DNA of 64,000 nt, taken from the NCBI RefSeq assembly GCF_002878395.1, contig NC_061121.1, forward strand, positions 129,271,888 to 129,335,887, written 5' to 3'. Below the pieces are notes generated by a model. The model was given only the letters and a program-made list of their open reading frames with translations. It did not search any database and was not told where the DNA came from. The DNA comes from Capsicum annuum. Its lineage: Eukaryota; Streptophyta; Magnoliopsida; Solanales; Solanaceae. Both the position numbers and the translations under genes were made by a program. Positions 36,029 through 48,658 of the stretch are shown piece after piece. Numbering within the stretch: the first letter of the stretch is position 1; each line of letters opens with the position of its first letter.

Positions 36029-36833
36029 TGATATGGGTACGGTTATGAAATACTAAAAAAATCCCATAATACAAGACAAAAACCAAAATCATGATGAACA
36101 ACAATGTCGTCCGTGAACACTAGAAAGTCGAGAGTAAGAAAAAAGAAACAAACACAACACAATCCATAAAATAAAGGATAGATAGTGTGACATAAACTAT
36201 TACAAGACCTAAGAAACAATGTCCGTTTCAAACATTAAGACCCTTAACTACCTTAATAGAAACACCAACACTCTTATGTAGACACAAAAGGGACGCCACT
36301 CTTCTCAAGCACTAACATTTCTAAGGCAAGATTTCAACACAAGTGAGTACCACGCTTGTCTAGCCTAGTTACAGTTTGGATTCTACTCTTACAAGAGAGA
36401 AATTGTTTCAATGTTATCTTTCCATAATCTAAAATACACTAATGAACTAAACCAATAGTGAGTATATTTATAAGCTATTACAAAGTTAAGGGACCACACT
36501 ACCTTATTTAGAAAGAGGCGCCTATAGAGTATCAATGAGGGACATAAAATGATCAAGACACTCTTAATGAAGAGGTGGTCTTGGAGTGTTAAGAAGTTAA
36601 TGAATAGATGCTTCTTCAATTCTCCGAACCTTGGGTTGTTTATTCTTCAACACTTATAGATTTCAGGCTTCAAGGAAAGCCCCCAAATGACCTTCTATGC
36701 ACCAGATTTCTCTATTGAGTACCTATAAGGACTTCCCCATACGTACTCTCGGGCCTTCAATGTGTCCAAAAGTGAATTCTCCATATGATAGCCTCAACTA
36801 ATGACATGAAAAGCTATGATTGCCATTTGGCTA
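36029..36833 (-). repeat. 3' LTR of element J
   Basis: Aligns end to end with 40165-40971, e.g. ACTAAGACCC/ATTAAGACCC, GTGAGTACCAC and ACTCTCGGGCCTTCA. The minus-strand start is mutated to TAGCC (TGAGC in the other copy). Confidence 0.85.
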
Positions 36834-36860
36834 GTATCATTTTCCCCTTCTTGAAATGGA
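36834..36860 (-). other. Polypurine tract of element J
   Basis: On the minus strand the run AAGAAGGGGAAAATGATAC immediately precedes the 3' LTR. Confidence 0.65.
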
Positions 36861-36986
36861 TTCGACCTTAAATTTACACCTTGAAAAATATAAATAAAGG
36901 ACAAATAAGCACAACATCCTCATGACATGATATTTTGAGTTGGCATAGTAAATAATATCATCATGCCAAGGTGGTAAACACTTGAA

Positions 36987-37703
36987 TCATAGACAAGGAT
37001 CCTCTGTGTTAATTTTTTTAAATCTAAAAAATGTACAAAGAAGTTGGCTTTGAAGGTTGCATTCTGTTAACTCTCCTAGAAGAAGGGTATCACACAAATG
37101 GAGTTTATCCAGAGTAGTTTCAAGAGAAGACTCACTTCTTGACCTACAAGTGATAAAACCTTTGTCATGAATGAAAACACACAATGGTAAACTCTCTTGG
37201 TTTCTTTCATAGCTCCCTTTCTTTAAACCCTTCATCTTTGTTAAAGTTCTTCCCCTTGAACAATGTTGGTCCCTTAAGTGTATTGAGAGTCCCCAAGAAA
37301 TACTTTCCATTATAAGGAAGGATACCAACATCCTCATTCAAACCTTGCTTGTTATAGAGACCAAGCAATAAGTTGGGAGACCGACATAATCATATCCACA
37401 TTCCATACTGGGGTCAAATGGAAAGAGTGCCCATAGATACGAGTCTAGACAACACTCTATTTCCCCATAGGCCTCACCCATACTACAAGACATACTCTCT
37501 ATATTATCATATACATCATCAAGAGAAAATAGAGAGTGGAGAAAGGTATTACTCAAGTCAACCTCAACTAAGGTGTGCTCATGTATCTTCTCACTACGAG
37601 TTTCAAAATCATCACCATGAGTACTCTCAACAATAAGGTCACACATAGTAGAAGAAGAAGCAGTTTCCAAGAAATGGACACTTTCTCCTTTTAGGGAAGA
37701 CAT
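36987..37703 (-). pseudogene. Unidentified ORF of element J (one internal stop)
   Basis: Two frame-matched pieces (121 and 116 codons) separated only by a stop at 37338-37340. The first half is acidic (VEVDLSNTFLHSLFSLDDVYDN), the second basic (TLTKMKGLKKGSYERNQ). I do not recognise a domain. It lies at the 3' end of the element, where an env-like or accessory ORF could be. No function can be assigned. Confidence 0.45.
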
Positions 37704-38166
37704 ACAAGTGGACGCATACCACGATCAAATTACATGGGATTATTACTTAAGTCTCTATAAAAAGCAAGAAATTTATCCTCATAATTATCAAACATGGGTG
37801 GGGTGTTATAAAAACGGTTACAACCATAAATAATTGTCAAGTAGTAATCACTTATTGGTGTTTTGAAGGATTCAAGTAAATCAAAATAATTATCACCCAA
37901 TTGATTAGTCCTTTCCAAGACCTCACATTCATTTTCCTTAAGACTACTGCCATCTTCTAAGAAGGATGTCCATCTTTAGGAGGAATTTGGTCACACCATA
38001 ATGGGTTATTAACTAGGTTATAGCTTTAAAGACAATCTATACCTTCAACATCATTTTTATTTTCATGATTTCTATTAGCACAACTAATTATAAGGCTTTC
38101 ATCATACAATCGGCTCAAAGAATCATCTACAATCTCATTATCAACTTTATCAACATCATTACTAAT

Positions 38167-38887
38167 TTATGACATATCAAGCATACCATACACATGCTCT
38201 AGTAGCAGACTACATTTAGTAGTATATTTATAATCATTCACACTACCACTAGTTATGATCAACTCCCATATTAATATAGACTTACCTTGGTTTTGACAAG
38301 GGTCAACTAGTGTATGAATACTCTTATTAGTTGGCATTGCAACATTATTTAAGTTACAAGTGATAGCACTAGTTGGACTCAATTCATTTTTACGAGAAGA
38401 ATAAATTTTGTCATCTGTAGGATCAACTAGTGCTTGCATACTTAAAACAAGAGTTCGATCTTCATGAAAATTAGCAACACAAAGAGTATCACAAAGGAAT
38501 GACTCATACAATTCTCCTATAGGAAAATCAACAACTTCATCCACTTGGATACTACTAGCCACATCATAATATTCTAAATTTGTAGAAGTGTAGGAGATAA
38601 CATTTTTACCTTATAACTTACATGAGTTACGGTCTACATTGTGGTGCATGTTGTGGAAGCCGACTTGCTCCTTTGGGAAGCTCTAATAATAGGGGAGTTT
38701 TTAAAAAAGTGTCTTGTCTGGAAATCATTCCCATTCTTGTCTTTCACAGGCACGTTTTTAGCTTCAAGACTGGCCAAGCCATTACGAATATGTGGAGAAA
38801 TTGGAATTGGGGAACGAAAAATTTGCGTAGCCATTAAAGGTTACATTCGAATTCTTCAAAAGGGTCCTTGAAAGCATTATTATCCAT
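38167..38887 (-). pseudogene. gag-like frames of element J
   Basis: A start codon at 38887-38885 opens MDNNAFKDPFEEFECNL, stopped at codon 18 (38836-38834). A second open run, 38562 to 38167 (131 codons), contains SIHTLVDPCQNQGKS, similar to K's 10451-10194 frame. The D-x-x-Y-L-x-W-E Gag core seen in K is missing between these pieces, so J seems to have lost the central Gag domain. No zinc knuckle is visible. Confidence 0.5.
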
Positions 38888-40144
38888 GGTACCTAATAAA
38901 AGACAGCAAAAAAACCAACACACAAGTTAGTTAAAATGTATCCTCACCACACTCTCTTTTCTTTTTGCTACCTCAAACTTTGCTTCACAAGTGTTGAAAG
39001 TTGGCTTATAATTCGTGAGGAGTTGAGGTATGATTTCTGCTCTTTATCAGAATGATTTTCATTTGAAAGACTCAAATAAATCCTATTTGTACTTGATCCA
39101 AGAACTACAATGAATCAAAAATGATAAAAGAACAAAAAGAATGCAAACACAAATAAAACCGACTCAAAAACTAACTTACAACCTAGTAGGTGATTAGTAG
39201 TTTGTCAATAAGTATTATAATCAACAAATTAAACTAAAGGTACATGAAAAATCTGAAATTTTGAGCATTAGGTAATTTTTGGAGGGTGGCAATTTGGGAA
39301 CCACGTGGCAGCCTTGGATTGGGCATCGGGAGTTGTTGAAATTTAAAAAAATTTCCTGTCATTAATTTGTATTTGATCAATGTATAATTTGAATAGCGAC
39401 AATTAGCTTTGGGAGAGAAGACTACAAGTTTTGAGCTTTTTTTCATAATCAAAAATGTTTGACTTGCGTTACACCCTTTTCACAAAACAACTTTTTGAAA
39501 GGTTGTTGGCCCTTTCCTTTTTTGTAACCTTGGGAAGATGCCCTTACTCCCTTTAGTTACTGCGTCCTTTAGAAAGTCTTATTGTCCCCTTGTGCCTTTG
39601 GTATATTTTTTTGAATTCTTTCAAGACAAACAAGAGACTATACTCTTTTCACTTGTTTTCAATATCAAACACTCCTTTTTTGAAGACTCTTCTTCAAGAA
39701 AACATGAAGAACAACAAGAAAAACAAGAACATTAATGAATGAAAACCCAACCAAATAAGCTCCAAATTGAATGATTTTTGTGTCTTTTAGCTTGCGTTGA
39801 ACTCCACAACAACAAAAACATATTTTTAAACCAACATTTTCAACAACAAAATCAAAAACACATTTTGAAGCCACCAATCCTCAAAAAACCACAACCTTCA
39901 AATTCGATGAATAATTCAAAAATGGCTCAAAATTAGAATCTACACTCCCTTAGTGTTAGTAAAGAAGGGGAGAACATTAGAAACAACCAAAACACATAAA
40001 AATCTCCTAAATCAATGTTCAAACTTTTGGGAAAAGACCAAAAATGGGACAAAATTTTCTCTTTTGAGATTATTAGTGTTTTTCTCATTTTTTTTTGATG
40101 TTCAAGATAACAAGCCCAAGATTGATTTCATAGGAACTAAATCA

Positions 40145-40164
40145 ATCCTTACTCTGATACCAAA
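40145..40164 (-). other. Primer-binding site of element J
   Basis: On the minus strand TTTGGTATCAGAGTAAGGAT directly follows the 5' LTR; it is close to the Met-tRNA complement. Confidence 0.8.
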
Positions 40165-40971
40165 TGATGCAGGTATTATTACAAAACAGAAAAAACATCC
40201 CACAACAGAAGATAAAAACTGAACACAAAATGAACAAAAATTTTGTCAATGGACACTACAGAGCCGAGATTAATAAGCAAGGAACAAACACAACACATTG
40301 CATAAAATAAAAGATAGATAGTGTGACATACACTATTACAAGACCTAAAAATAAAAGTGTGTTTAAAACACTAAGACCCTTAACTACCATAATAGAAACA
40401 CCAACACTCTTACATAGACAAATAATGGATATCAATCTCCTCAAGCACCAATGTTTCTAAGCAAAGATTTCAACACAAGTGAGTACCACACTTGTCTTGC
40501 CTAGTTATGGTTGTGATACGACTCTTACAAGAGTTAAAATGTTTCAATGTTATCTTTCCATCATCTAAAATAAACTAATGAGCTAAACCAAAAATGATGT
40601 TATTCCTAAGCTATTACAAAGTGAAGAGACCACACTATCCTTACTGAGAAAGGGGCGCCTATGGAGTGTCTAGGAGAGACATAAAATGACCAAGACACCC
40701 TTAATAAAGGAGCGGTCTTGGAGTGCTAACACACTAATGAATGGATGCCTCTTCAATGCTCCAAACCACGATTTGTTGATTCTTCAACACTTTTAGCTTT
40801 TGGGCATTAAGGCAAGCCCACACGCAACCTTCCACTCATGGGATTGCTCTATAGGATGAAAACAATTACTTCTCCATGCATACTCTCGGGCCTTCAGTGT
40901 GTCCAAAATTGGATTCTCCATATGTTGGCCTCAAATGATGGCATCAAAATATATGACAGCCCGTTTGCTCA
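40165..40971 (-). repeat. 5' LTR of element J
   Basis: 807 bp, minus-strand TGAGCAAACGGG...CTGCATCA, so TG...CA ends are intact. It lacks the CG-rich word tract found in the other LTRs. Confidence 0.85.
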
Positions 40972-43137
40972 TATCTACCCAAGGCTACCTCCTTGTTTCA
41001 ACAATGGTGATTACGGTCCTGAAAGACCACAAACTAACCTATGAATTTGTACTTGTTGTGAGTACTGAATAATATACTGATAATAAATTCATATGCAGAA
41101 TATTAACTGACAATGTCATAAGGTTTTAAAAATTTAGAACAATCATAAATCATAGTTCTAAACATCTAAAAACATACTAAAAATACTAATTAAAACAACT
41201 GATAAACTTACTATCTGTTAGAATGTCTAAAAGCCTCTAAAACTGACTGACTATGGAGTTGATGGGACAAACTCCCAACTTACTCTGACTGCCTAAATAA
41301 CTAAACTATTGACATAACTGAATATAAGATAAACCTATCCTTGAAGGATAAGGATTCACAACTGTTGCTACTGCTTATATATTTATCTACCAAAGCACGG
41401 TATAGAAACTGAGCATCCGAACCTATGATATTAAACATCATAACGCAAGAAATGAGTATGTAGTCAGTACTTTGAATGTACTAGTATATGAGATGAGGTT
41501 AGGCTAAAATGCATGGGTTATATAGATAAGATAATGAATGACTTAATAACATGAAACAGCTGAGTATAAATGTATGAAAACTGTAGAATCTAAGAATTCA
41601 TGACCAAGCATAAATCATGTTCTGATATGTTCTGCAAACTAAAATACTGAAACACTGATAACTGAGTAAATGTTAACTTTATGCTATGGTCAAGCAAACC
41701 TAAAACTAAAATTTGTACAGAATAGTTAACTCAGACTGTAGGAGCTAGCTATAACCGACATAACCCTATGTATTATTAGGGTCCAACTAATAACCTCAAT
41801 TAGAAGAGTTGCAGTAGCGTTCCATAGGTACTAATATTCGCTGTATGAATCCACTAATCTAACATCTTGAAGGGCGAGGGTGTCATGCAAACTGATGGGG
41901 GACCCCTCAAAGTCTATGGTGGAACTATGGTTGTGGAACCTAGGCACTTCTATTAACATCTCATGCCTACTGATGGGGGAAAAAAGTTCCTCATGTCTAC
42001 TATTGGGGGATATTCCATCCCTAAATCACTCGGTGTCTAGTTTTACTCTTAACTGGAAGGCACTGTTCACTGAACTTATCTAAGTTTAACTGAGCCACGA
42101 TAAAAACTAACTGAATAACGATGTTAAGGGTTTATCTAAAATTATTTTTTAATTACTAGAAACTATGTATACAACTATATTTTGGGTATTCATCACCCCC
42201 AGCATTGAATGAAACTAAAAGTACAGACATATGAAACCTCAAATACCATAAAAAGGATCATTGTTAAAATTTTGACCCTTAGACATTTCATCAAACACAT
42301 GAGGGTTATGAATTGAAGCACGGGAACGGTTTAAAATATGTTATAATCACATGTCTACAATACAAAAACAATAATTTATGGATTTGACGTGAAAACATCC
42401 TCATTCGAACATGTAAGGTTTAATTCCATTAAAAGAAATTGTAAACATATTGTATAATCAAAATTCTTAACAATTAATGGACATAATTCATCATAAAACA
42501 TATAAAAACTCACATTTTAATATAAAAGAAGGATTCTTGAACTTCATGGGTTGGAAAGGCCCATGCATGAACATCACAATACCTTTAATACTTAAATCTT
42601 GAAATAGAACAACTTTCTTTAAAGTTCTTGGATGGTGAAACTTGAATTCTTGATTTTCTTGAAGTGAAAGGAAGGGAATTGTTGAACTTAAAGGAATGAT
42701 TAGGGTTTGTTTTTTAGAGTAAAATTTGAGAACTTAGGAATATAATGCCCTAACTGAAGCTAAATTCCATGTTTTTATGAATTAGGGCAATGTGTAAAGA
42801 TAAGATTGCACCTTAAAATTTTAAATTTGTAACAGGAACACCAATTTGAGGACTACCGTGATACGCCAAGGGCCTAATTCTATACCACCACGACACGCCA
42901 TAATTGCGTTGAGGCTCTAGAACTAAAATCCAAACATGCCTCAATCCTTATGCCCTTTAACATAAATTAATTTAAAAACTCATGTCACGGAGTTGGGAGG
43001 GTTAGTTTAAAAATCCTCGAAGTTAAGAGGTTAAAAATAAGGCAAAGTCCCAAACACTTAGCTAAATTTTCATGTTCTAAGCCTTTAATGCATGCACTAT
43101 GAGCTGAACTGAGCTAGGAAAAGTAAGGGGTATTATA
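40972..43137 (-). repeat. 3' LTR of element F
   Basis: Minus-strand start TATAATACCCC at 43137 (expected TGTAATACCCC), end at CTACCCAAGG near 40972. A CG-rich tract (GATACGCCA, CACGACACGCC) lies at 42845-42915. Short bases that could be the lost LTR tip lie on the far side of J at 36017-36026. Confidence 0.75.
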
Positions 43138-43152
43138 ATATCTCCACCTTGG
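43138..43152 (-). other. Polypurine tract of element F
   Basis: Minus strand CCAAGGTGGAGATAT directly abuts the 3' LTR. It shares GAGATAT with B and C. Confidence 0.8.
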
Positions 43153-43389
43153 GAAAATTTGTCCTTTAATGAGACTATTTAATCTGATATTACTTTGGAA
43201 ATTGTAATCACACACTGAACATACATGATGGAAAATATGATTTTCATGACTTAGTCAAAAACATAATGTATGACTTAACTGATTCACTAATGTATGCAAT
43301 GACATGAAAATGATTATAGGGCTAAAACTAAGAATGGATACGAGATAATCCAAGGAAAATTATTATCTTAACATAAGTTTGAGTTTGTG

Positions 43390-44650
43390 AAGAAAAGCTG
43401 AGGGTACATGGTACGTATATTTGCTTCTGCTTCCCAAGTGGTTCCCTCAACAGACTAATTCTGCCAAAGAATACGAAGGGAATTTCTTTGCTCTTAAGTC
43501 TTCAAATCTGACGATCAAGAATCTTAACTGAATTTCTTTGTAAGAAAGGTTATCCTGAATATCTGTATTTTATAAAGGGACTACTACAGCTGCATCACAG
43601 ATACACATCTTTAACAAAGAAACTTGGAACATTGGAGTGCTGATGCTAAATCTGAATGCAACTTAATCTCATATGCAACCTTTTTTAAATGGCTTATGAT
43701 TTTGTAAGGTACAACATATAAGGGACTAAGCTTCCCCTTTTTTCTGGACCTCTTCACTCCCTTCATGGGTGAGATTTTATAATACACTAAATCCCAAACT
43801 ACAAACTCAAGATATCTCTTACTAATATCTGCATAGGATTTCTTACATCTTTGGTCTATTTTAAGCCTCTCCCTTATTAACTATAATTTTTCCATTGTAT
43901 CAAACACTAAATCAAGCCCTATGAAAGGAGTCTTACCTGCCTTAAACTAACAAATAGGAGATTTACATCTTCTCTTATAGAGATCCTTAAATAAAGCCAT
44001 CTAAATGCTAGAGTGGTAACTATTAATGTAGGCAAACTTGATCTAGGGTAGGTGATCATCCCAACTTCCCTTAAAATCGGGAACACACACACTCAACATA
44101 TCCTCTAGGGTATGAATGGTCCTCTTTGCCTGGACATCTGTCTAAGGATAATAAGTTGTACTTGCATGAACTTGGGTACCAAGACCCTTCCATAAAGCTT
44201 TCCAAAAGTGAGAGGTAAACTGAGTACCTCTATCTTAAATAATAGACAACAAAACCCCATGCAACCTAACCAACTTTCTAATATAGAGCTTGGCGTAATC
44301 CTCAGCTAAATAAAAAGTATTAACTTGTATGAAATGGGGCCATTTGGTCATTCTATCTATAATAACCCAATTGAGTCATGTTGATGATGTAACGTGGCAA
44401 ATCTATCCAAAAATCCACACTCACCTCTTCCTACTTCAAAGTAGGAATGCTAAAATCATGCATTGTTCCACTACGCCTTTAGTGATCAACTTTAACCTGA
44501 TGATAATAACGACACTTAGCCACAATCTCTCCAATATTCCTCTTCATATCACTACACCACTAGATTTCCCTGCAAATAATGGTACATATTAGTGGCTCCT
44601 AGGTGAATAGAATAATATGAACCATGTTTTTCTACATGGATTTGCTTTCT
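43390..44650 (-). pseudogene. Integrase and chromodomain-like tail of element F
   Basis: On the minus strand: HQHDSIGLL after a degraded first catalytic block (about 44380), DRGTQFTSHFWKALWKGLGT with the second Asp at about 44235, TYYP and RTIHTLEDMLSVC, IKFAYINSYHSS, then a chromodomain-like SVEGTTWEAEANIRTMYPQLF at about 43395-43460. Stops interrupt all segments. It would have integrated cDNA into heterochromatin. Confidence 0.8.
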
Positions 44651-44784
44651 CAAACCATCAACAAATGACACACATAGTCTTTCCTAACATTGTAACACAT
44701 CATCTCTCCCTTGGGAGAAAACCTCTACTTTTTGATTTCTAAATGATTTTTTAACTTAAATAGACCAAGATCTGTATCCTGCTT

Positions 44785-45350
44785 TTATTTTACTCTTACA
44801 GTCAAAGCATATTCCGCACTATTATGAACCCATACACTACTTTTAGTTGAATACACTAACTGCACACCTAATTGACCAAGCTGATGAACCTCATGGACTA
44901 ACTTCTTCATATCATTCTCAACATGAACAACACTACCCATAGACAATATACTAAGGACGTCTTCTACTATATTGGCCTTTCCCCGATAATACAACACACT
45001 CATATCATAATTTTTAAACAATTCTAACCACCTTCTCCGATGAAGATTAAAATCTTTCTGCAAGAACACATACTGCAAACTTTTGTTATTAGTGAACACA
45101 TAAATATGAATCCTATAAAGGTAATGACTCTATGATTTCAAGGCAAATACAATATGTACCAACTCAGGATCATGCATAGGGTAATTATACTCATGGGTTT
45201 TAAGCTATATAGAGGCGTAGGATGTTACCTTACCTTTGTATATTAATCCACAACCAAGACAACCTCTGGATGTATAACAGTAAATGACAAACCTATCTCA
45301 AATATCTGGCAAGGTCAAAACTGAGGCTGAGGTAAATCGAGTCTTCAACT
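44785..45350 (-). pseudogene. RNase H and connection of element F
   Basis: The open frame 45099-44785 (104 codons) holds NKSLQYVFLQK, RRRWLELFKNYDM and KANIVEDVLS, the last altered from the usual ADALS. The upstream acidic part (about 45130-45350) is broken by stops. Confidence 0.8.
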
Positions 45351-45499
45351 ACTGATAAATATTTTTCACCCAAATCTAACGACTAAAACTTAACTTTTAT
45401 CAAAGTCAATGGATACATGGATGATGCATAGAAGAAAACCATTCAACAAACCACCTATAATTGATAGCCAAACCAAAGAAACTCTTGATATCTGATGAA

Positions 45500-46260
45500 G
45501 AGATAGGTTTGAGCTAGTTTCTCACTTCTTTGGTCTTTTGAAGGTAAATTCTAATGCCATCAATGAAAATAATATGGCCAAAGAATACTACTGATCTTAG
45601 CCAAAATTTGCACGTACTAAATCTGATGAATAAGTGATGGGCTCTAACTGTCTATAATATGATTTTGAGATAGTGTGCATAATCATTTTCACTATAGGAG
45701 TAGATAGGAATATCATCAATGAAAACTATGATGAACATATTAAAATACTTGTTGAACACTCTTCTCAACAAGTCCATGAAAGCTACTAGAAAATTCTTGA
45801 GTCAAAATGACATAACTAGAAATTTGAAGTGACCATATTGTGTTCTAAAAGTTGTTTTTAGAATGTCACATTCGCTAATGCAGAGATGATGATAGCCTGA
45901 TTTGAGGTCTATCTTAGAACAATAACTGGCACCCGGAAGTTTGTCAAATAATACATCAATCGTGTGGAGTGGGTAGTTATTCTTGATTGTGACTTTGTTC
46001 AATTAATAGTAATCGATGTAAATTCCATGAGAACTATCTTTCTTATGGATAAAAAGGATAGGAACCCCCTATAGGGAAATACTAGGTCTGATGAATCCCT
46101 TATCTAACAGAAATGTCAACTACTCTTTTAACTTTCTTAGTAAATCTGAAGCAAATCTATAGGGTGAAATAGAGATAGGTTGGGTATCTAGAAGGAGATC
46201 TATTCTGAAGTCAATTTCCCTTTTGGGAGAAACTCTGGGGAGATCTTAAGGGAACATATC
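45500..46260 (-). pseudogene. Reverse transcriptase of element F
   Basis: The open piece 46002-45802 shows [23 protein letters not shown] and [12 protein letters not shown], with the palm aspartate in KIDLKSGYH. The catalytic box reads FIIVFIDDIPIYS at about 45695-45735, with both aspartates kept. Frameshifts separate the fingers and the thumb. Confidence 0.8.
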
Positions 46261-46499
46261 TGGGAATTCCCTTACTACTGAAACTAACTCAAGATAGGGA
46301 ATCTAAGAACTAGAGTCTTTGACACAAAAAAATGGTACATGCACCCCTTAGAAAGTATTTTTCTTTCCTTAAGATATGAAACAACATGATCCCTAAAAGA
46401 TGAACGACTACCCCTTTATTCAATAACGGGATCATAAGGAAGTTGAAACATAACTACTCTATTTCTACAGTCAACTGAATCATAGCATGAGTGGATCTA

Positions 46500-46770
46500 T
46501 TCCATGCCTATAATGACATCAAAATTAGTCATCTCTAACAGCAAAAGATCAACCGAGGTGAATTTCTAGATATTATGATCGAACAATTCCTGTATACCTG
46601 TCTTGCTCTAATAAAGACACCTACTGGGGTAGATACTGAGAAGGGTTCTTCTAAAGATTCAAGACTGACTTTAAAATTTATAGCTATATAGGGAGTTATA
46701 AAAAAGAGCGAAGCTCCATGGTCAAATAAAGCATAAACATGAAGGTGAAAGACCTGTAACATAGCCATAT
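46500..46770 (-). pseudogene. Protease of element F
   Basis: The open frame 46768-46535 reads MAMLQVFHLHVYALFDHGASLFFITPYIA. The active site is D-H-G-A-S, with the Ser/Thr after Asp replaced by His. FSVSTPVG follows, as in E and C. Confidence 0.8.
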
Positions 46771-46849
46771 TAGATTAGAAGAAATTTCCTGATCCTTTCA
46801 GGATGAAGTACATATAGCTTGCTCTGGCGCTGTCCACTAGTGGCACTGA

Positions 46850-47977
46850 AATTGGCGCTCAACTGAGTTGGGAAACCTACTGGTGCTGCTTAAGAGATAG
46901 TCTAGCTGTGCAAGTGATCATTTCTACCTTTCCACATATCTGTAGGATATTCCCTTAACCTATGCTCTGGCTTCCCATAACCAAAACATATATTTATGTA
47001 AGCCTTTCATACACTTTGATGATTCCTACCATACTTCTAGCAAAGAGGATTAGTCCAACCACAGTTCACACTATCCTAAGTCTTATATCCTGGCGCCCAA
47101 TCTCGATTATCATTTCTAAACTTTAGCACTGGAGAACTAGCTGAAGATTGAGGTAGGGCTAAAGATTTTTGATAGAATTAATGATGGCTACCACCATCCG
47201 AGCTCGGTTAAGAAAAATTAAAGCTACCTATCTTAGCCCTCTTATTATTTTTGTCGTTCTCTTTTACCTTCAATTAAACGATCTGTTGAGCATGGACCAT
47301 AAGCATAGAGAATTCCATCTACATAATCAACATTGTAGTCCTACACTTCTTGACTATACTATTAGCTACTCCAGAGACAAACTTACTCATCCTAGACTTG
47401 TTATAAGCGACTATCGAAGGAGCATACCTAGCCAACATAGTAAACTTAATAGAATACTCCCTAACACTCATGTTACCCTATTTCAAATTTATGAAATCCT
47501 ACACCTTAGCTTGTATCAACTCTAAAGGCAATAACCTATCTAAAAAGGTAGTTTCAAACTTCTCCCACTCTACTATCCCTACATCTGTGCCTTTATCGCC
47601 CTTCTACTTCTTATACTAAGTGTGAGCTACATCCTGGAACTAGTAACTAGCCAAATCTACACTCTCACTAAATTTATCACCCATAATGTTAGTCACCTTT
47701 TGAACCATGCAAAGAAACTCCTTCAGATCCTTATCGTATTTGGATCCCATAAAGAAGGGAGGGCTCATTTGGGTAAAGTCCCAAATCCTAGATTTGGCAT
47801 TACTATCCACTAGATTAGCTGGGATAGAGCTTGGTGATTATTCTAAGTTGCTGCTGAAGTAGTGAATGTAACTCAAAACTCCCTATAAGAAATATGCTCA
47901 TTTAGGGAATCTTCCAGAATGAGCTGAGGTACGGGCTGATTCCCATTTTTTCTTCCATTATTCTTTTTGGAAGGCAT
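46850..47977 (-). pseudogene. gag: gag of element F
   Basis: The start codon at 47977-47975 opens MPSKKNNGRKNGNQP. The Gag core follows: KFETTFLDRLLPLEL, REYSIKFTMLARYAP, MSKFVSGVANSIV, then a damaged knuckle (CFGYGKPEHRLREYP) near 46985. Stops occur in nearly every segment. Same domain order as A and C. Confidence 0.8.
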
Positions 47978-48182
47978 GTTCATTAAACATAAGAAAGATT
48001 AAATTAAAAAAAGTGATTAAATTGAGTTCATTCTCATTCACACAACATGAATGCCAAAAGAAAGGAAATTTTTCCTCAATAGTCTTATAGCCTCTTGTCC
48101 GTTAGAGTGGCGCACTTTGCACCAATGTATAAGAATCTACATAATAAAACCTTCTGACTTCCTAGGATGATGTAAAACCTTA

Positions 48183-48200
48183 GGCTCTAATACCAAGTTT
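48183..48200 (-). other. Primer-binding site of element F
   Basis: Minus strand AAACTTGGTATTAGAGCC, one mismatch from the Met-tRNA complement over TGGTATCAGAGC. Confidence 0.8.
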
Positions 48201-48203
48201 TTT

Positions 48204-48658
48204 TGCTACCCGAGGCTTCACCTAGTTGCAATGATAGTGCTGACAGTCCCTAAAGACCATAAGATAACCCATGAATTGGTACCTAATATGAGTACTAAAT
48301 AATATACTGATAGGGATGACATATTCAGAAAACTAGCTGATAACACCATAAGGTTTTAGAAACTAAAAATAATAATGAATCATAGTTCTGAATGTTTGGA
48401 AACATACTAAAAATACTAATAAAAATAACTAATAAACTGACTATTTGTCTGAATGTCTGAAAACCTCTAAAGATGATTGATTGTGGAGTTGATGGGACAA
48501 ACCCCCAACTAACTCAAATTGACTTAATAACTAAACTTCAAACATAACAGAATATAAGATACACCCATCTTTGGAGAATGAAGACTTACCATTGCTGCTA
48601 CAGGTGAGAAGCTTATCTACCTAAGAACGATTAGGAAATTGAGTGTCTGAACCTATGA
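48204..48658 (-). repeat. 5' LTR of element F, truncated by E
   Basis: Aligns with 40972-41440. It breaks off after ACCTATGA, where the 3' copy continues ATATTAAACATC. Confidence 0.75.

Larger units (their letters stand above)
36029..40971 (-). mobile_element. Element J: pol-less LTR retrotransposon with two LTRs
   Basis: 4,943 bp bounded by two alignable LTRs of 805 and 807 bp. On the minus strand it runs 5' LTR, PBS, ~1.25 kb leader, gag-like start, other frame pieces, PPT, 3' LTR. The 3.3 kb interior has no RT, RNase H or integrase motif on either strand. This layout fits the non-autonomous gag-bearing class called TR-GAG, or a deletion derivative. Flanking 5-mers (ACCTG and TATCT) do not match, so the insertion is old or rearranged. 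K is a relative. Confidence 0.75.
40972..48658 (-). mobile_element. Element F: Tekay-type chromovirus with all domains
   Basis: Minus strand: 5' LTR (cut by E at 48658), PBS, gag, protease, RT, RNase H, integrase, chromodomain, PPT, 3' LTR ending next to J. All Ty3/gypsy domains can be placed in order across 5.07 kb of interior, but each carries stops or substitutions. The LTRs share long phrases (AGGTTTTA, ATACTGATA, CTAATAAAAATAACT), confirming that they are a pair. Confidence 0.85.

Noticed and set aside
38622..38871. Overlapping open frames on both strands as a new small gene
   Set aside because: The minus frame is the start of J's gag-like region; the plus frames are its antisense shadows.
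36024..40976. A target-site duplication around J
   Set aside because: The flanking five bases (ACCTG and TATCT) do not match.
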